From positions 673,501 through 737,500 of the forward strand of contig JACCIC010000030.1 of the NCBI GenBank assembly GCA_018907035.1: a stretch of 64,000 nucleotides of DNA, read 5' to 3'. A program made the translations under genes and the position numbers. The stretch is from Sycobia sp. Sy_11. Taxonomy: Eukaryota > Arthropoda > Insecta > Hymenoptera > Epichrysomallidae. The notes under the pieces are model-generated. The model ran no database searches and was not told the origin of the DNA. It saw only the letters and a list, made by a program, of their open reading frames with translations. This document shows, in pieces, positions 34,437 to 48,806 of this stretch. Positions within the stretch are counted from its first letter, which is position 1. The number at the start of each line of letters is the position of its first letter.

Positions 34437-34563
34437 TTCCGACGACCCTGGATTGAGCGTATGTGATTGATATTACGCTAAGTTGATTCTTAAAAAAGAA
34501 AACTAGATTTGAACGACGAAAATGAACACAAGGATAAACTAATCCATTGCTATTTTAAACAAT

Positions 34564-34566
<3 letters not shown>

Positions 34567-34608
<42 letters not shown>
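34567..34608. repeat. (TA)n microsatellite
   Basis: 42 bases of TA. Confidence 0.98.
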
Positions 34609-34610
<2 letters not shown>

Positions 34611-34877
34611 ACTCGTGAAAAAATAATAATAGAAGCATATTTGTCTATATTAATATGTGCATGTTATAAAGTGAACCAATGAAAATTAAAAAGCCACGTG
34701 CCACTGCCACGGCTTCCTAGTTCCATATACTCAAAAAGTACCAAGAGCTATTTACAATTGCAAATGAAGACGATCAAGACCGATGAATTTTTTTTATCCC
34801 TATCTCCTCATATCTATATAGAATTTGTTGTAAATCGTTTATCGTATTATAACCGGGTTCCGAAATCGCCCGATTGT

Positions 34878-34879
<2 letters not shown>

Positions 34880-34972
<93 letters not shown>
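34880..34972. repeat. (GT)n microsatellite, longest in the window
   Basis: About 93 bases of uninterrupted GT, roughly 46 units. Confidence 0.99.
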
Positions 34973-34973
<1 letters not shown>

Positions 34974-35502
34974 GGAAAGAATTAAAATAAAATCTATCGT
35001 GTATCATAGATAAATATATAAATCCCGCTCATTTTATAATATTATCAGGATAAATCAACCGTTTTTACGCATATACTTTATTCTACATATACATATATGT
35101 ATGTATGCATATATGTATATATACTTTTACTTTCACCAAAAGGAGATTTCGCTGTAAAGATTACACGGACGGATTGCTGGGAATTCCAATTAACGTTCAA
35201 GATCCTATCAGCTGCGTCCCCCTCTCGCTCCGGGACTCGTTACACTTCCAATTTAACCGTTCATTTTCCTTTTTAATTAAATGCGCGTGCGCTCCCTCGC
35301 GAGAACCGAGCGATATATACATACATGCGTATGTTTCTGTGTGCGAGTATAATGGAATACTTCGTGGATCACCTCCCACCTTCTTCACCCTCTGCTCGTG
35401 GCATTTGTGTGTATATATAAGAGCAATATATCAAAACGTAATATTCGCGCGCGAGCGATTAATTGCCCCGTTGGATGGAATGCTAATCAGCGCGAATAGG
35501 AT

Positions 35503-35594
35503 ATAAAAAAAAAGAAGAAACATAAAAAAAAGAATAAAAAAAAAATAAATAAGGAGAAAAAGAGTCGGAGGAGGAGAAGGAGGAGGAAGAAATT
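35503..35594. repeat. purine-rich tract
   Basis: About 90 bases almost entirely A and G on the plus strand: A-rich first, then GGAGGAGAAGG-type repeats. Such tracts can form triplexes, and they also mimic polypyrimidine tracts on the other strand. Confidence 0.85.
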
Positions 35595-36351
35595 ATTTAG
35601 AGTTGGTGAATTGCCATGCGGTGCTTTATTGTCGTCGGTCGTCAAAACACCTCATCAAACGAATGCGAGCGGACTTTCCGCGAATTAATTCAAATATAAT
35701 AAATGAAAACTGCGAATTAATGGCGCGTTCGCGTGCGCGCTTGGAAGTGTGTTTTTTCATTTTTTTTTTTTTTTTTTTTAATATTTCTTACAATTTACGT
35801 AAATTGATAAGAAAAAAAATATGAAATGAAATTAAGACACAAAAAATATAAAATCTTGAAAGTATATATAAGTTTCTTTTAAAATTTTATCACGTGTTGA
35901 AATGAAATGTCAATTAATTAATTTTAATTAGAATACATTAAAATATTAATACATAATTATGAATAAATCAATTGATTTTCAAAATTAAAAAAGATTATTA
36001 ACCTAAATTTGCTTTGAAATACATTAACCAACTGATAATTCATTTTAAATTAGATCATGTTCCTAATAATAATACAATGTAGCTATAATAATTAGATATT
36101 TCTAACATCTATATTTAAAAAGTAATTGAGATTCGTACATAAATACTTGCACCTTTTCAAATTCTATTTTTAAATCATAGGTTAGCAGTTTTCAATGTTA
36201 AAATTATCGTATGACAAAATTTATTTGACAGGTTTTTTTTTATGCGTAATAATTTTTTCATTAATTTTTTTATAGCGCTCTAAAATCAAACCATGTTCCG
36301 AACGAAATTTTGCGAGCCATGACGTCATCGACGGAACGAAAGTGCACCAAA

Positions 36352-36354
<3 letters not shown>

Positions 36355-36420
<66 letters not shown>
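36355..36420. repeat. (TA)n microsatellite
   Basis: 66 bases of TA. Confidence 0.98.
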
Positions 36421-36423
<3 letters not shown>

Positions 36424-36515
36424 GCTTACATACTTGGAATAGAGACATAAAGCAATTGTAAGATGCGTATTATATTGTTATATGTTATGTTTCTGCTATA
36501 GGCTCATGCAGTTTG

Positions 36516-36542
36516 CTATATATATATATATATATATATATA
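36516..36542. repeat. (TA)n microsatellite
   Basis: 27 bases of TA. Confidence 0.96.
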
Positions 36543-38192
36543 AACTTCTGGAGGGAATTTCATTAAAGATCTTACAAGTGAAAAATCAACTTCATACGTT
36601 TTCAAGTAACTTCAGTAATTAACAATTACTCTGATATAAATTATTTAAAATTATTAAAAATTATTAAAATACTATTAAAAAAATTCCTATCTGACGAGTC
36701 CAACTTCCCCATTTTCAAATGTAGTTGGGAAATTCCTATTGTCAATGTATTAATTGATTTGAATGTAATTACTAATTCAATTACAACTGATAATGTCAAA
36801 GCACTCGTGAAGTTTTTAATAAATTACATTTAACAATCGACTCGGTTAGATTTTTTTCCCGTAATTATTTATTGTTCAATTTGAAATTGAAATTATCTAT
36901 TTGCATATTGAAAAAGATTACAAACACACACACATACACTTTTTACATTATTATACAAATCTTATAATGGGAAGATCAGCTAGAAAAGGTTTGTGCAATA
37001 GCATACATTATTCACAAGAAAATTGTCAAATCGAAATATAATTTATAAAAATTTAGTAATAAATTTAAACGTTTAAGCGTTAGAAGATTTGCGATAAAAA
37101 TAAAAGGGAGCTTCGATAATTTTTCATTCGCCTTTTAATCTGGATGAAGAAATAGTGTTACATCTAATGTTAAACATAAAAAAAGTAATGAAGGTTCGTT
37201 ACGCGGCATTAACAACGGGCTCCCAAGCGCACAAAGATACGAAAGCAATAATTCACTCGGATCGGCCGATGTACAGCGAGATGTACAGCGTTACCGTTAT
37301 TAATAGAGCCATCTAAATCACGACATAACCTTAATTTGATACTAAGTATCAAACTTGGTACGAATAAGCGAGGAATTGTATAGGAAAAAGGAATATAGAG
37401 AAAATGCAGTTATTTATTCATTTAAATTGCAAAAATAATAATCCATTGTATAAATAAATGTTTTTATCCTCTTCGCACCTTCTTGATATACGTTTTTTTA
37501 ACCGATTCATACTCTTATAAAATTATATAAGATGTATAAGATACGGATATTTAGCATGGCCTACCTATATTAAAATTATAAGAATCTAAAATGTAGGTTA
37601 AGTTGGCGAACGAGGGGGGGGGCCTAAATGAACATTAAAACATTTTTTATAGTTTAATAAAAAAAAATATATATATATAATAAATATATAATTATAATAA
37701 TATAATTATATATTATAACAATATAATTCTAATATATAATAATAAATAAATAATATACTTTTAAATATTAATCCGTTAGCCAACGTACTGCACTGTATAA
37801 CTCGTCCCAAGAGCCGGTGGCCGCGCGCGCGCGCGCAATATAATTCACGCATATATCGTATAATCTATCTCAATTCGATACGAGCTATACATATCCACGC
37901 CGGCATTTAATGTATATCAGTTAATATCAATTCCGCATACGAAATCTGCCGCGTTAGCGAACGCCGCGGCCACACATTATTGCATCATAGAGAAGCCGCC
38001 GGTTGCCGCGCACAGCTGCATCAATAATATATAATAATAAGGGCCGCAATGGACGGATAGATCAAAGATGGGAGAGGGAGAGAGAGTGAGTGAGAGTATA
38101 AGAGAGACGAAGGCGACTAAATAGAATACGCGCGTGGGCGAGCGTCGTGAAGAATTATAACGTTGGTAAAGTGCGGTAGTGTCGTTCGTATT

Positions 38193-38194
<2 letters not shown>

Positions 38195-38258
<64 letters not shown>
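38195..38258. repeat. (TA)n microsatellite
   Basis: 64 bases of TA. Confidence 0.98.
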
Positions 38259-38261
<3 letters not shown>

Positions 38262-40239
38262 GTATATATAAACGTACGTGAGGCTTCTTGTTTACGCGCG
38301 CGGATACGGGCGCGAGCGTTCCGGGAAGCCGCGGGAAAATAGACAAAAATAATGACTCTATTCACGCGCTCACGAATTTTCGTCGAAATCGATTGCATGT
38401 CAGGTCCTTTTATATATTATATAGAAGCTTAACGGGGAGAGGGTGGGCGGCGGGGGGGGGGGTGAGTAGCTCTCGGAATTGTGACTTGGATAATGGAGGG
38501 TCTGTTATCATACGAGATGAGCACGGCGAGGGGAGGGTAGGAATCCAGAGATTCGAACGATCACCCCCTACTCCCACTCAAAGACACATTTGTTCGAGGG
38601 AAATAACAGGCATATATATATTATATATACAATAGTACAGACAGCTTTTGGAGAAAGTCTTTTTCGCCAAGCCGGAAGTCTATAACGGGGTGCTGGGATT
38701 AGACTCGATGAAAATAAAAAAAAAAGAAGGTTTTCCTAACGCAGATTAAAATTGGCTCGATTTAATAGGATGCAATAACACAGATGAAATTCTACTGCTA
38801 ATTAATTAAAATAATTCATCTAAATTCGCCTGAATAAAAATGCACGTAAAATTATTCGAATTTTTTCCAATATCTTATTAGTGCTATACGTCAATAAGTA
38901 ATAAGAGCTGTTTCTTGATACCACGTTAATTAAACTAATTATCATCCAAACGTCAGGCCCCGTGAACTACAGACCCCAGCTCGCCTTCATGTTATGCGCA
39001 CTTTTTACGAAGCGAACCGCCAGATACGCCGGGACTCGCGCAAGAATAGAATTGAACTTTTTCACCACGATATCGGCCTTATTCGCACACAGTTGATTTT
39101 TCGCGTGAATTTTGGGCCAATAATAACGCGTTAATCATGTCGCAGCCCCTATAGTTTTTAGATCCGAAACCCCCCCCCCGCCCCTGTGACCTTTTCTCGG
39201 TCCTAAAATTGAAAGGCATCTCTGCGTCACGATCGAGGGGATTCGAAGGAGGTTTTGAACATGATCGTAAAAAATTATTCGAAAAACGCTTGGGGAATTG
39301 GAAAAAAAAACATTTGTACAAGTTTATAATATCCGATGGGGATTACTTAGAATAGGTCAATTCGTGAATGAATTGGGGAATTTTTCAGAAAAGCCAACAT
39401 TCGTAATATTTTTCTAACAGACCTAGTATTTTAGAAACATTATTCTTTATCCCATCTCTCAGAATTCGTTAACGTCCCATTTTTCGATATAATCGGCACC
39501 AGGGGCAGCAAGTGAGCTTCTTACTGAATACAGCACTGTCGATTCCTATGCCCCGTACTCACGAGTCACGTCTAAAAAGATAAAGATAATTAATTGTAAT
39601 AATTGAATAAAACATTATTATATAAATGTCATTGAAAATGGGCGCTCGTTTGTATAAAATAATCCTGGAATTGCTAATAATAATTTACACATTAAATTCA
39701 TCTTGATAAAAAGGCGCCTAATTTAAATTCTTCTTAATTAAAATTATAAATCTAAATACCGTTTTCTCTCCTTATAATTTTGCCCGGTTTAATCTTGCAT
39801 AATTCACGTGTGCTTTCAATTGTATGTACAAGCGCTCAGCTGTACTTTCACATTTGAGCTTTGTTTCTTTCTTAGATTTTTTTTTATAATTCGTCACGCA
39901 TAGCATTTATCATTCTGGGTATAATTCACGAAATTACTTTGCTAAAAGAATATTTTTCCATCTATTTCTTTACCTAGATATTGTTTCTCATATTCACTGA
40001 TTTGAGTACGAAAAATAAAAAAAAAAAAAATTATTCATTTCCTTTAATTTTCTTCATCCGACTGTATATGTCGACTAAATTATTTGGAAAACTTAGAATA
40101 TGCTGTAACTATTATGTCGCGGTTCGATATTCAAATCTCAGAGCAAATCTCACTGTAAGCGGCATGTATCGAGGTACGTGTTCATTTAGAAGCCTAGAAG
40201 ATTGAGCGCGTTTTTCAGCTGATTGATTAGTACTTTTCC

Positions 40240-40418
40240 TCGAGAACCTGAGCATATTTGGGATATATATACAATAAGGCTGGTTATACCGGTCACGACG
40301 TCGAATCTCAACCGATCCTATATTAAAAAATTCAGAATCACGTTGCCAATTTCGCATCCAGTTGGCGAGTCTCGCGCGCCTTCGATCCAAAAACGAGCGA
40401 CTGTCGAGTTGGCCGCAG
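40240..40418 (+). other. candidate first exon ending in a consensus donor
   Basis: CCGCAG|GTAAGTAG at 40413-40426 is a perfect 5' splice site (exon end 40418). The preceding 180 bases include GGATATATATAC near 40260 as a possible TATA element, and a frame is open throughout (40223-40426) with no recognisable product. A CpG-rich patch follows. It could be a 5' UTR exon of a plus-strand gene lying downstream. Confidence 0.28.
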
Positions 40419-40625
40419 GTAAGTAGTGTATATTCGCGACGTCGACTTATCCAAATATCTTCACACGCATATCTGCTTTCTCGTACGCTCATTGTGCACG
40501 CGTCCACGCGTATTATCATCGTACGTCATCGTATTCGCCCGCGCGCGCGCGCGAGTGCATCGGCCGCTCATTCGTACGTAAATGCGTATATAACGTGTAC
40601 TTACGTTGTACCTGACCTGCGCCGA

Positions 40626-40706
40626 CCAAAAAAGAAAAACAAAAAAAACAAAAAGAAAAAAAAGACAAAAAATAAAAAAAATAAATAAAGAAATAAGAAG
40701 AAAACA
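40626..40706. repeat. A-rich tract
   Basis: About 80 bases of mostly A with scattered G, C and T. Confidence 0.85.
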
Positions 40707-41104
40707 ATCCTGCAGCGAATAACTCGCGGTTTAGTTGGTTCGGCCGCACGCTTTCGTCGGTGATAATAGTCAGCGCTGTTCCCGGAATCGTTGGCGATGA
40801 GCAGCGCGGGGGCGCGCGCGCCTCGGGGGCCCCGGTCTATAGGCGCGACTATTTCTCTCTTCCCGCGATCTGCCGTACTTATATATATATATACAAGAGT
40901 ATATAACAGACGTAACAGTATGCAAGGCTTCCGAGAATATAATATAAGCATAATAAACGCGCGTGGGGACCGTCAGGTTGATTCAGAATAAACGAGCGAT
41001 CACCGCGATGGCGCATTATATTATAATATTCTATTCTCTATACGGGTACATAGAAGTACGCGCGCGCGCGCGCGCCCGTGCACGCTCGCATCAGGGGCGG
41101 GGGC

Positions 41105-41105
<1 letters not shown>

Positions 41106-41152
<47 letters not shown>
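41106..41152. repeat. (TA)n microsatellite
   Basis: 47 bases of TA. Confidence 0.98.
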
Positions 41153-41156
<4 letters not shown>

Positions 41157-41426
41157 TCGAGGATATGGAAGTATCTTCCATTCTTCTTCTATTATCTCTT
41201 TTCGCTCGAATACTTATATATAAGTGTGTACCGGGATAACCAGAATAGACCGCGAATGTCTCGTTATTATATAGAATACATATTATATAGTGTATATAAG
41301 TTGGTTTTTTTCTTCTTCGTCTCCGTCCTTTTCCGCAACCATACAGAGTGGCTGGAGGGGGGGGGGGATTTCGCTCTTTGTGAAATAATAAACGAATGCA
41401 GTGATATTATCGACGATAAATTGACC

Positions 41427-41462
41427 TCTTCTTCTTCTTCTTCTTCTTCTTCTTCTTCTTCT
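41427..41462. repeat. (CTT)n microsatellite
   Basis: About 36 bases of CTT trinucleotide. Confidence 0.97.
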
Positions 41463-44400
41463 GCTTCCTCTCATTGGACTTGCGCTTTTATACGTACGAT
41501 AGACATTATAAATCTCGGAAAAGCCGAGTAGAAGGAGCGCGGGCCTTTTGATGGGCGCTGAATAGTCGACGGATATATGTTTCGTTTGAATTTGACAAAA
41601 CTGATTTGCCAATGTATATAGTTGCGTGATTTTTTTCCATTAGATTTCTTCCGCATGAATGACTGAACACGGATTATAAACGTATATTGGAAAGGAGAAG
41701 CGTACGACAAATTTGTATTCATTCCCATTACATATATGTACGGCATTCTAGAAGATAATACAGAAACTAAGAAAACTGTTTCAAAAATTTCAAATTCACA
41801 GTTTTTCCAATTCTCTCTTATTATACAAATAACTTATGGCTATCCCGACCGCGTGCACCTTTTAATTATTACAAATATATTACACATGTATTATATATGA
41901 TGCATATAGGATAAGAACAAAAAAGATTTAAAGATTCAAAAAAAATTTTCAAACCTATTTCTTTCAAATAAAATCGATCAACGTTTACATCGATAAACAA
42001 ACCTTTATTCATACGCACAATAAATTATTATGAATTTCTACAATGAAACAAAAAATGTTTGAAGTCGAGTAAATTTCAAAATCACTACATTTATGACGAC
42101 TTGGTTTGATTTAAGTGGCCTCTTCCCGGATCAAGTAAATTGTTCTTACGCTTAAGAAGAAAGATACTTTCCCAATTTACGAAAATAGTTTACTTGGTAC
42201 AAAACAAGAAAATATTCACTTGATAACAGATTTTTCTTCAGCGTCTTATATCGTATTATTATTTACAGCATTTATGAGACGATCCGAATTGCAATGTAAT
42301 CACATAAATAATTTCTTTTCCGTGGAAAATAATCGACACCTCGATCGCGTTCTAATTATCGATCGATTTAATTGTGAAATCTTCTTGCGGCTATCATAAT
42401 TACGCTACTAACCGATTTTCACAAGAGTATTCTATTTTAATCGTTAAAACGCTATTCCGTCGTTATTAGACTATGAACGCGGACAACACGATGTTACCAG
42501 TAATGCAACCAGTGAGAGGATCAGCGTGGAACACTGGCTTGACGAAATAACAATCCCGGCATTCTGATATAAAGCGTGATTTAATAACGTGGATTAATTT
42601 ACTACGTCGGATTGACCGGTCAGCTGAGCGTGCATATAAAAAACAGAAGTATCCGGACCTGTCGCGAATTGGCTGCCGCAGCTACAGCTAGCCTCATGTT
42701 ATACGTCCGTATATGCGTAAGTGGCACTATCTAAATCAACAGTCAACTTATATATATATATGATTAACATGCGTCATTATCGATACTTTTTCTGATAGTA
42801 TGACATTGCAAAACACGTCCGAATCTATTTCGAGTCGGGAACTTAATACCTGTCGAAGAATTTGTCATCGGCATTGGTTTTTAAACGCCGACGCTCGAGC
42901 CCATGTTTCCTTTAGTCGCGTCGAACGAGCTCTGTGTGAATCGCGCACGCTTTAAAACGCAAAATTACTCCGTGGAAAACATTTGTCCTTATTAATTTCA
43001 ACAGTGTCTACACATTGATATGAATGGGAAACCATTGTAATATAGTAATCATACGTGATGAATCGTCCAAGAGCAATTGATAAATCGAGATGAGTCAATC
43101 TGTTGCCAATTACATTTTATCTAGGAAAATACCGCAATTATTCCTATGTTATATACGTATAATGTATTTTCGCTCGAACGGCGCAAGTTTATTTTTTTTT
43201 TGTTTCGTATATATCTGCACTATACGCGACACCAGGCGATCTCGCGAGCGTTGCTCGTCATCGGCACGTCATTGTCGAGGTCATATTATGGGTTTTGAAA
43301 CGATGCGGCAGTATTGGGAACTCAAATGAAGGCGTGGCTTTGTAATATTACTACAATATTTCTTCGTAAGCCAATGGTTTGCATTAGTGTTTATTCGAGG
43401 CGTCGCCCATTGCCTGTCAAAGAATAATCCAAACCAGCGTAGATTTATAGAGTGGGCAATGTTATTCAAAGCTAATTTGTATGATTAAGTGCGAGAGAAG
43501 TGTAAAAACAGCTGTTTGTTCAGTCACGAAACGTCATGAAATCAGTCATGAAACGTCATTTGGCCTCGAAAATCGATGAAAACTAATGATGGATTATTTG
43601 AATGTTTGGTCGTCTATCGAATTATTGCACAATAGTTATTCTAACACATTTACAGTGTACTCAAACATCGCCGACTTCCATGAAAATTATTTTATAGTTG
43701 AAAATACGGAAATATAATGGTATTGCATGTTATGATAGTCCCTTTGTTGGCTTATGCGAATTTTGTAATTTCACCACGATAGAACATGACAACGATTTCA
43801 ATTTCCAATAGGAACATCCTAAATCGAAGGGGCGCGTACATAAAATTATTGAATTAAATTGTTCTCATTCGTAACATAACGACTTATATATAGCGATTGG
43901 ATTATATCTTATTATGGGCATAATTTGTCCATTCTTTGTGCGATATTTACCTGAAACAATGCGAGGACTTCAAAATCGTTCTCATCCGGCCGATTCAGTT
44001 TTAAATATTTTAATAGCTTCGTGCTCGGCTGATCGTTTTAACTATACATCATGTATTATTAGTCTTGTCTTATATAATTTCAAATCTTGGTTTTCATCAA
44101 ATGAATTTTAGGATAAAAACTATACAGGTCCTAATACCGGCTTCTTCTAATTTCTTACTTTTATTTTTCATACGAATGAAAAAAAATAATCCTGCCGAAT
44201 TTTATTATAGACAAATATATAAAAATAGTATCAAGAATTTGGAGCTAGAACATGAAAACTTGAATAAGTAGTGACCTGACAACAAAGGCCATTCTTCGTA
44301 AATTTATCACATTTAATACAATAAAATCATAAAAATAGATCCAAGTATCAAAATTATGAAACCATCAACAATTTTAATAGTTTAACTCATGTTAGTATAT

Positions 44401-46794
44401 AAAAATATGTTCTCAGAGCTATAGAAAACTGTAATAACCACCAAAATTTGATCGAAAGATAATGATTTCATATAGAAGGAATTGAAAAATGTTTAATAAT
44501 TAGCTTTTATTACATAGTTTTATTTTGGATCTATTTAGCGGATATTGGAGTAAAAATTGCCAGTCATGATGCGAAGATGATTTTTTTCGTTTAAGCAAAT
44601 TGGAATTTTCGCGAATGGAAAAATACAATTAACCGAAGTAACTGCCACGACGAGGAAAAAAGTGATACTGTCATAATTTACGCAAAACGAAGATTCGTGG
44701 CGAAAGTTGAAAAATAGGATAGGAGGTTGTAAACAACGTGTGGCGTAAACTAATACTGGCCACACCGGGCGCGTCATAAAACGAAGCATATTTTTCTCGA
44801 TTAATATTTTTTAAAGCAGTAATGATTGTCAAAGCGTTGCGAAACGAGGTAGCTACCGTCGTAGAAAATAATTGATACCGCTTTAGTTTGAGCTCAACGA
44901 AAATTCGACCTGAAATTTGCAAAATTAACTATGCGAAGCGATGACGCCACGTTTACTACGAACCATTGCTCACGAGCTCTTCGATCTCATCCTAACAGTA
45001 TTTTATCATCCATAATGCTTCGAAATTGTTTAATTGCGGAAAATCTTCTTTGTACTATGACGGTCAATTTCAATTCAGACATTCCCTCAAAATAAGCCAA
45101 CAAGCACAGTCAAATTTGATTAAATATATATGGATTAATATGCAATTTATATTATATATCCATGACAACATCATTCTTAAAAGTCATGTCTTTTTTATAA
45201 TTATTCAAGCAATATTTAAGTCTCCGGTGCAATCAATCGCACCTGCAATGGCAGGGGTAAAATCCAGGAAAATAATGCAAATTCTTCATATATAACCTAC
45301 CGGTGAAATCGCGCTATCAGCCCGCCTCCTCTTTTCAGAGAAGACAATCGACGTGTCCTTCCCCGCGTTATCTTTATTATTATATCCCCCATGTTAAAGA
45401 ACTTGGCCCGAGATACGTTCCTCGAATTGACAGATAACGCGTATGTAAGGTACATATGCGGAGGTGGTGTAATATATATATATAGAAGTTGCGCCCAAGT
45501 AATGGACTATTGTAATCAACACGCACCAATAAGCCCACACATGTATATATATATATATATGAATGCTGTGTTAAGATAAGACGCGAGCGAGGGCAAAGGG
45601 TATAAATAATATCTATATGAATATGAAAATGTTACATACAACGCACGAGAAAGGTAATACTGAAAAGATAATGGAAGTAGGATATTATTGTTTTCATGAT
45701 GATAACGTACTTCCGTTAATTTTCACGGATGTTGCGATTACCGGTGATTACAAATTATCTCGCCGCGGTCAAGTCGACACAAACGTGTTTTTATTTCTTG
45801 ACTTTTAGCCGAGTGCGTATAAAAAGGAGCAAATTAAATTCGACCTAATTAAGACTTATTTTAATGGAATATTATAGCCTGCACTGTTGAGGCCGTTGCG
45901 GAGAAAACGCGACAAGCCACAAATAATCTAGCGATTAGTTACGAATAAAATTTACAAGCTCTAATTATTACTTGTGCAACTATATGTATCCGACGGCAAT
46001 TAATCACTGCTAAATTTGAATAAAATCGGAGAAGCATTTATTTATAGCGTCTAGTACAAAGAATTGGTCTGAAAATAATTTTCAAAGAAAATCTTAAGAA
46101 TAGTATGCGAATTAAATTCGATTTTTAAGTGTGTAGTGCATACATAAAAATTATACCTTGATTATTTTTAATGCTGCTCCGATTCATTTCTAACTACGAT
46201 ATAATTATAATTTTGTTCAGATACAAATTTAAAATCGCTTAAAATACTTTACTCTGTATTTTTAATAATTTCTATGAAAATTATTTTCAGAGTAACTGTC
46301 GTACTAAAAACTGTATATAAATACAATTTGCTCCGATTCGATTCAAATTTATCATTGAGCCATCAGACGCATATTAACCACACGTATCAAAGAACTTGTA
46401 AAAGTAAGAATGTCAATTATAATTACGATTTTATAACTTCTTTACAAAACATGTCAATTCAATACGATTTTGAAAGTCGTCAAAAGTTGACGAGAAAAAG
46501 TAAAGATTGAAGTTTCAAGAAATCGTAACTTTTTTTTTATAAGTATATACGTTTTTGGAGATCGAATTGTAGAAGTTTCTTTTTCTTTAAAATGGCCAAT
46601 ATTATGAGGGGTGAGCATTTTGACCGGTACGAAATACAAACTACTCCTTTGAACAGCTACTATGTCAACAGTATGCCCTACTTTGTTTGTTTAAAAAAAA
46701 AAGTTTGATAAATGTCTGGATTCGCATTTGGTCTATTAAAAGGCATCTCGAATGTATAAGAAGAACCGGGGATATTATTATATTGCAAATGGGA

Positions 46795-46795
<1 letters not shown>

Positions 46796-46838
<43 letters not shown>
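46796..46838. repeat. (TA)n microsatellite
   Basis: 43 bases of TA. Confidence 0.98.
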
Positions 46839-46840
<2 letters not shown>

Positions 46841-47877
46841 AATATAGTTTTTTTTAATTTAACGTTTAATTAATTATATTGATGTGTATTAATATTAGTA
46901 TAAACATATATCGATTCAATTGTATACTATTTTTAATTGAATACGACTGTAAGATCACTTGAAATATTTATTAATTTTAATTTAACATTATTTATAAAGT
47001 ATAGGTCATAAACTATAAGTAAGTATATTATAAGTTTTCAAGTACTATATTTCCATAGAGAGTTAAACACTGCTCAGTTCGCCGAGTATATACAATCCAA
47101 ACTATATTTTTATTACATACTTAACATTTAGTTACCGCCGACGCTACCGCTTTATACTTCTTTCATACCACTATATACATATATATATATATAATTAACA
47201 ATAAAGCTAACGATCTTTACAGCTCGTCTTATGGTGTTTGAAATAAAAACGTCCGTTTCTTATGCTTCGTAATTCCTTTATAATTATTAAGTACACGGAA
47301 AACAATTTACAAACGATTCCGTCCGAATAACGTCACGATGACATCATTGCAACAAAAAAAAAACGAAAAAAAGAAAGCGAATATTCGGAATTTCTCCTTC
47401 TCGATGACGACGACGACGTCGTATTAGTATATATATATATATATATTATATTTTGCGATGAAAAAAATGCGTGCCGAAGAAGAAAGATATATGGTGTATA
47501 CATATATATAACGACCAAGAGCGACCAACAGCGAGAGGAATTCGCTCGCAGTTCCTGGATGCCTTTATTATTTTTTTTTTTTTTGTCATTTTATTACGAG
47601 CCCGAAGCGTGTCAACCTCGGTGTCAACCATATTTATAAGCTGCCGAGTCTTCTTCCTTTTTCTTTTCTATAACACGTATATGGCCTTTGCCTTTGACTC
47701 GGCGTTAGCCCGTCAAGCATCTAAATACTTATTAGTATACAAAATTTTTGACCTGTTACAAAGGTCGTCTAATTTTTCAAAACACAATGAGCCTATATAT
47801 ATATATATATATATATTTGTGCCACGTTGGTGTCTTCACGACCCGACGCGCGCTGGCTGATTGCGCGAAGCGAGAGG

Positions 47878-47880
<3 letters not shown>

Positions 47881-47916
<36 letters not shown>
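47881..47916. repeat. (GA)n microsatellite
   Basis: 36 bases of GA, first of a cluster of five GA/CT tracts within 925 bases. Confidence 0.98.
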
Positions 47917-47918
<2 letters not shown>

Positions 47919-48110
47919 GGAGCAGCGTTCATTGACCGGCACTAATTGCCCTAGAGCGAAGTCCGTAATTCAACGCCCCCATCGCCGAGCTCGCGTCATC
48001 CAGCGAAATTCGCGAAATCCCATATTCAATTAATTCGCATAATTTGCCTCCTTCGCGCATCCTCCTCCTTCTCCTCCTCCTGACACGCGTCAACGTCTTA
48101 CATATACATT

Positions 48111-48115
<5 letters not shown>

Positions 48116-48149
<34 letters not shown>
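48116..48149. repeat. (GA)n microsatellite
   Basis: 34 bases of GA, second tract of the cluster. Confidence 0.98.
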
Positions 48150-48154
<5 letters not shown>

Positions 48155-48267
48155 CGAGGGCAGCATCACAAGCGCTTGTTATAATACCCGCTGCGTCGTA
48201 ACGGCTTTGCGCAGCGAGCGACTATCTTCCTTTTCGCTCTGCCCGCCTGTCTGTCTCGCCTCTGCCC

Positions 48268-48272
<5 letters not shown>

Positions 48273-48300
<28 letters not shown>
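48273..48300. repeat. (CT)n microsatellite
   Basis: 28 bases of CT, third tract of the cluster and the only one with CT on the plus strand. Confidence 0.98.
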
Positions 48301-48304
<4 letters not shown>

Positions 48305-48613
48305 TCTCCCTGCCCCTCTCTTATATATCCGCCATATACAGGAGTATATACCTGATGTAGTGCGCGCGTCCGTCTGCGCGCATCAGGCTCTCGTGTTTTG
48401 TGCGAATAGCCGCAGCAGCGCACCGCGCCGCAGTTACCGGGCGCTGCAGTCGTTATAATACGCGCGCGCTGGCGGCTTTGCGGGCGAGGTCGACGGAACC
48501 CAAATAGCCCGGGTTCGGCTCGTAAAAATCGCGTTCCGAGTATTAGCGGGCATCGGAGGCCTTCCGGAAATTTCGGGTACCGAAAAAATTCATTATCCTC
48601 CTTTCCCGGTAGA

Positions 48614-48617
<4 letters not shown>

Positions 48618-48655
<38 letters not shown>
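48618..48655. repeat. (GA)n microsatellite
   Basis: About 38 bases of GA, fourth tract of the cluster. Confidence 0.98.
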
Positions 48656-48659
<4 letters not shown>

Positions 48660-48763
48660 GAGAGGAGTCCGGCCTGACGTCAATGCATTCTGTCCCGCGG
48701 CTTTGATGCGCGTACCGCGGTCGTCGTGCTCGAGCAGTTTGTATATGAGAGGAGCTGAAGAAG

Positions 48764-48767
<4 letters not shown>

Positions 48768-48803
<36 letters not shown>
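48768..48803. repeat. (GA)n microsatellite
   Basis: 36 bases of GA, last tract of the cluster. Confidence 0.98.
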
Positions 48804-48806
<3 letters not shown>

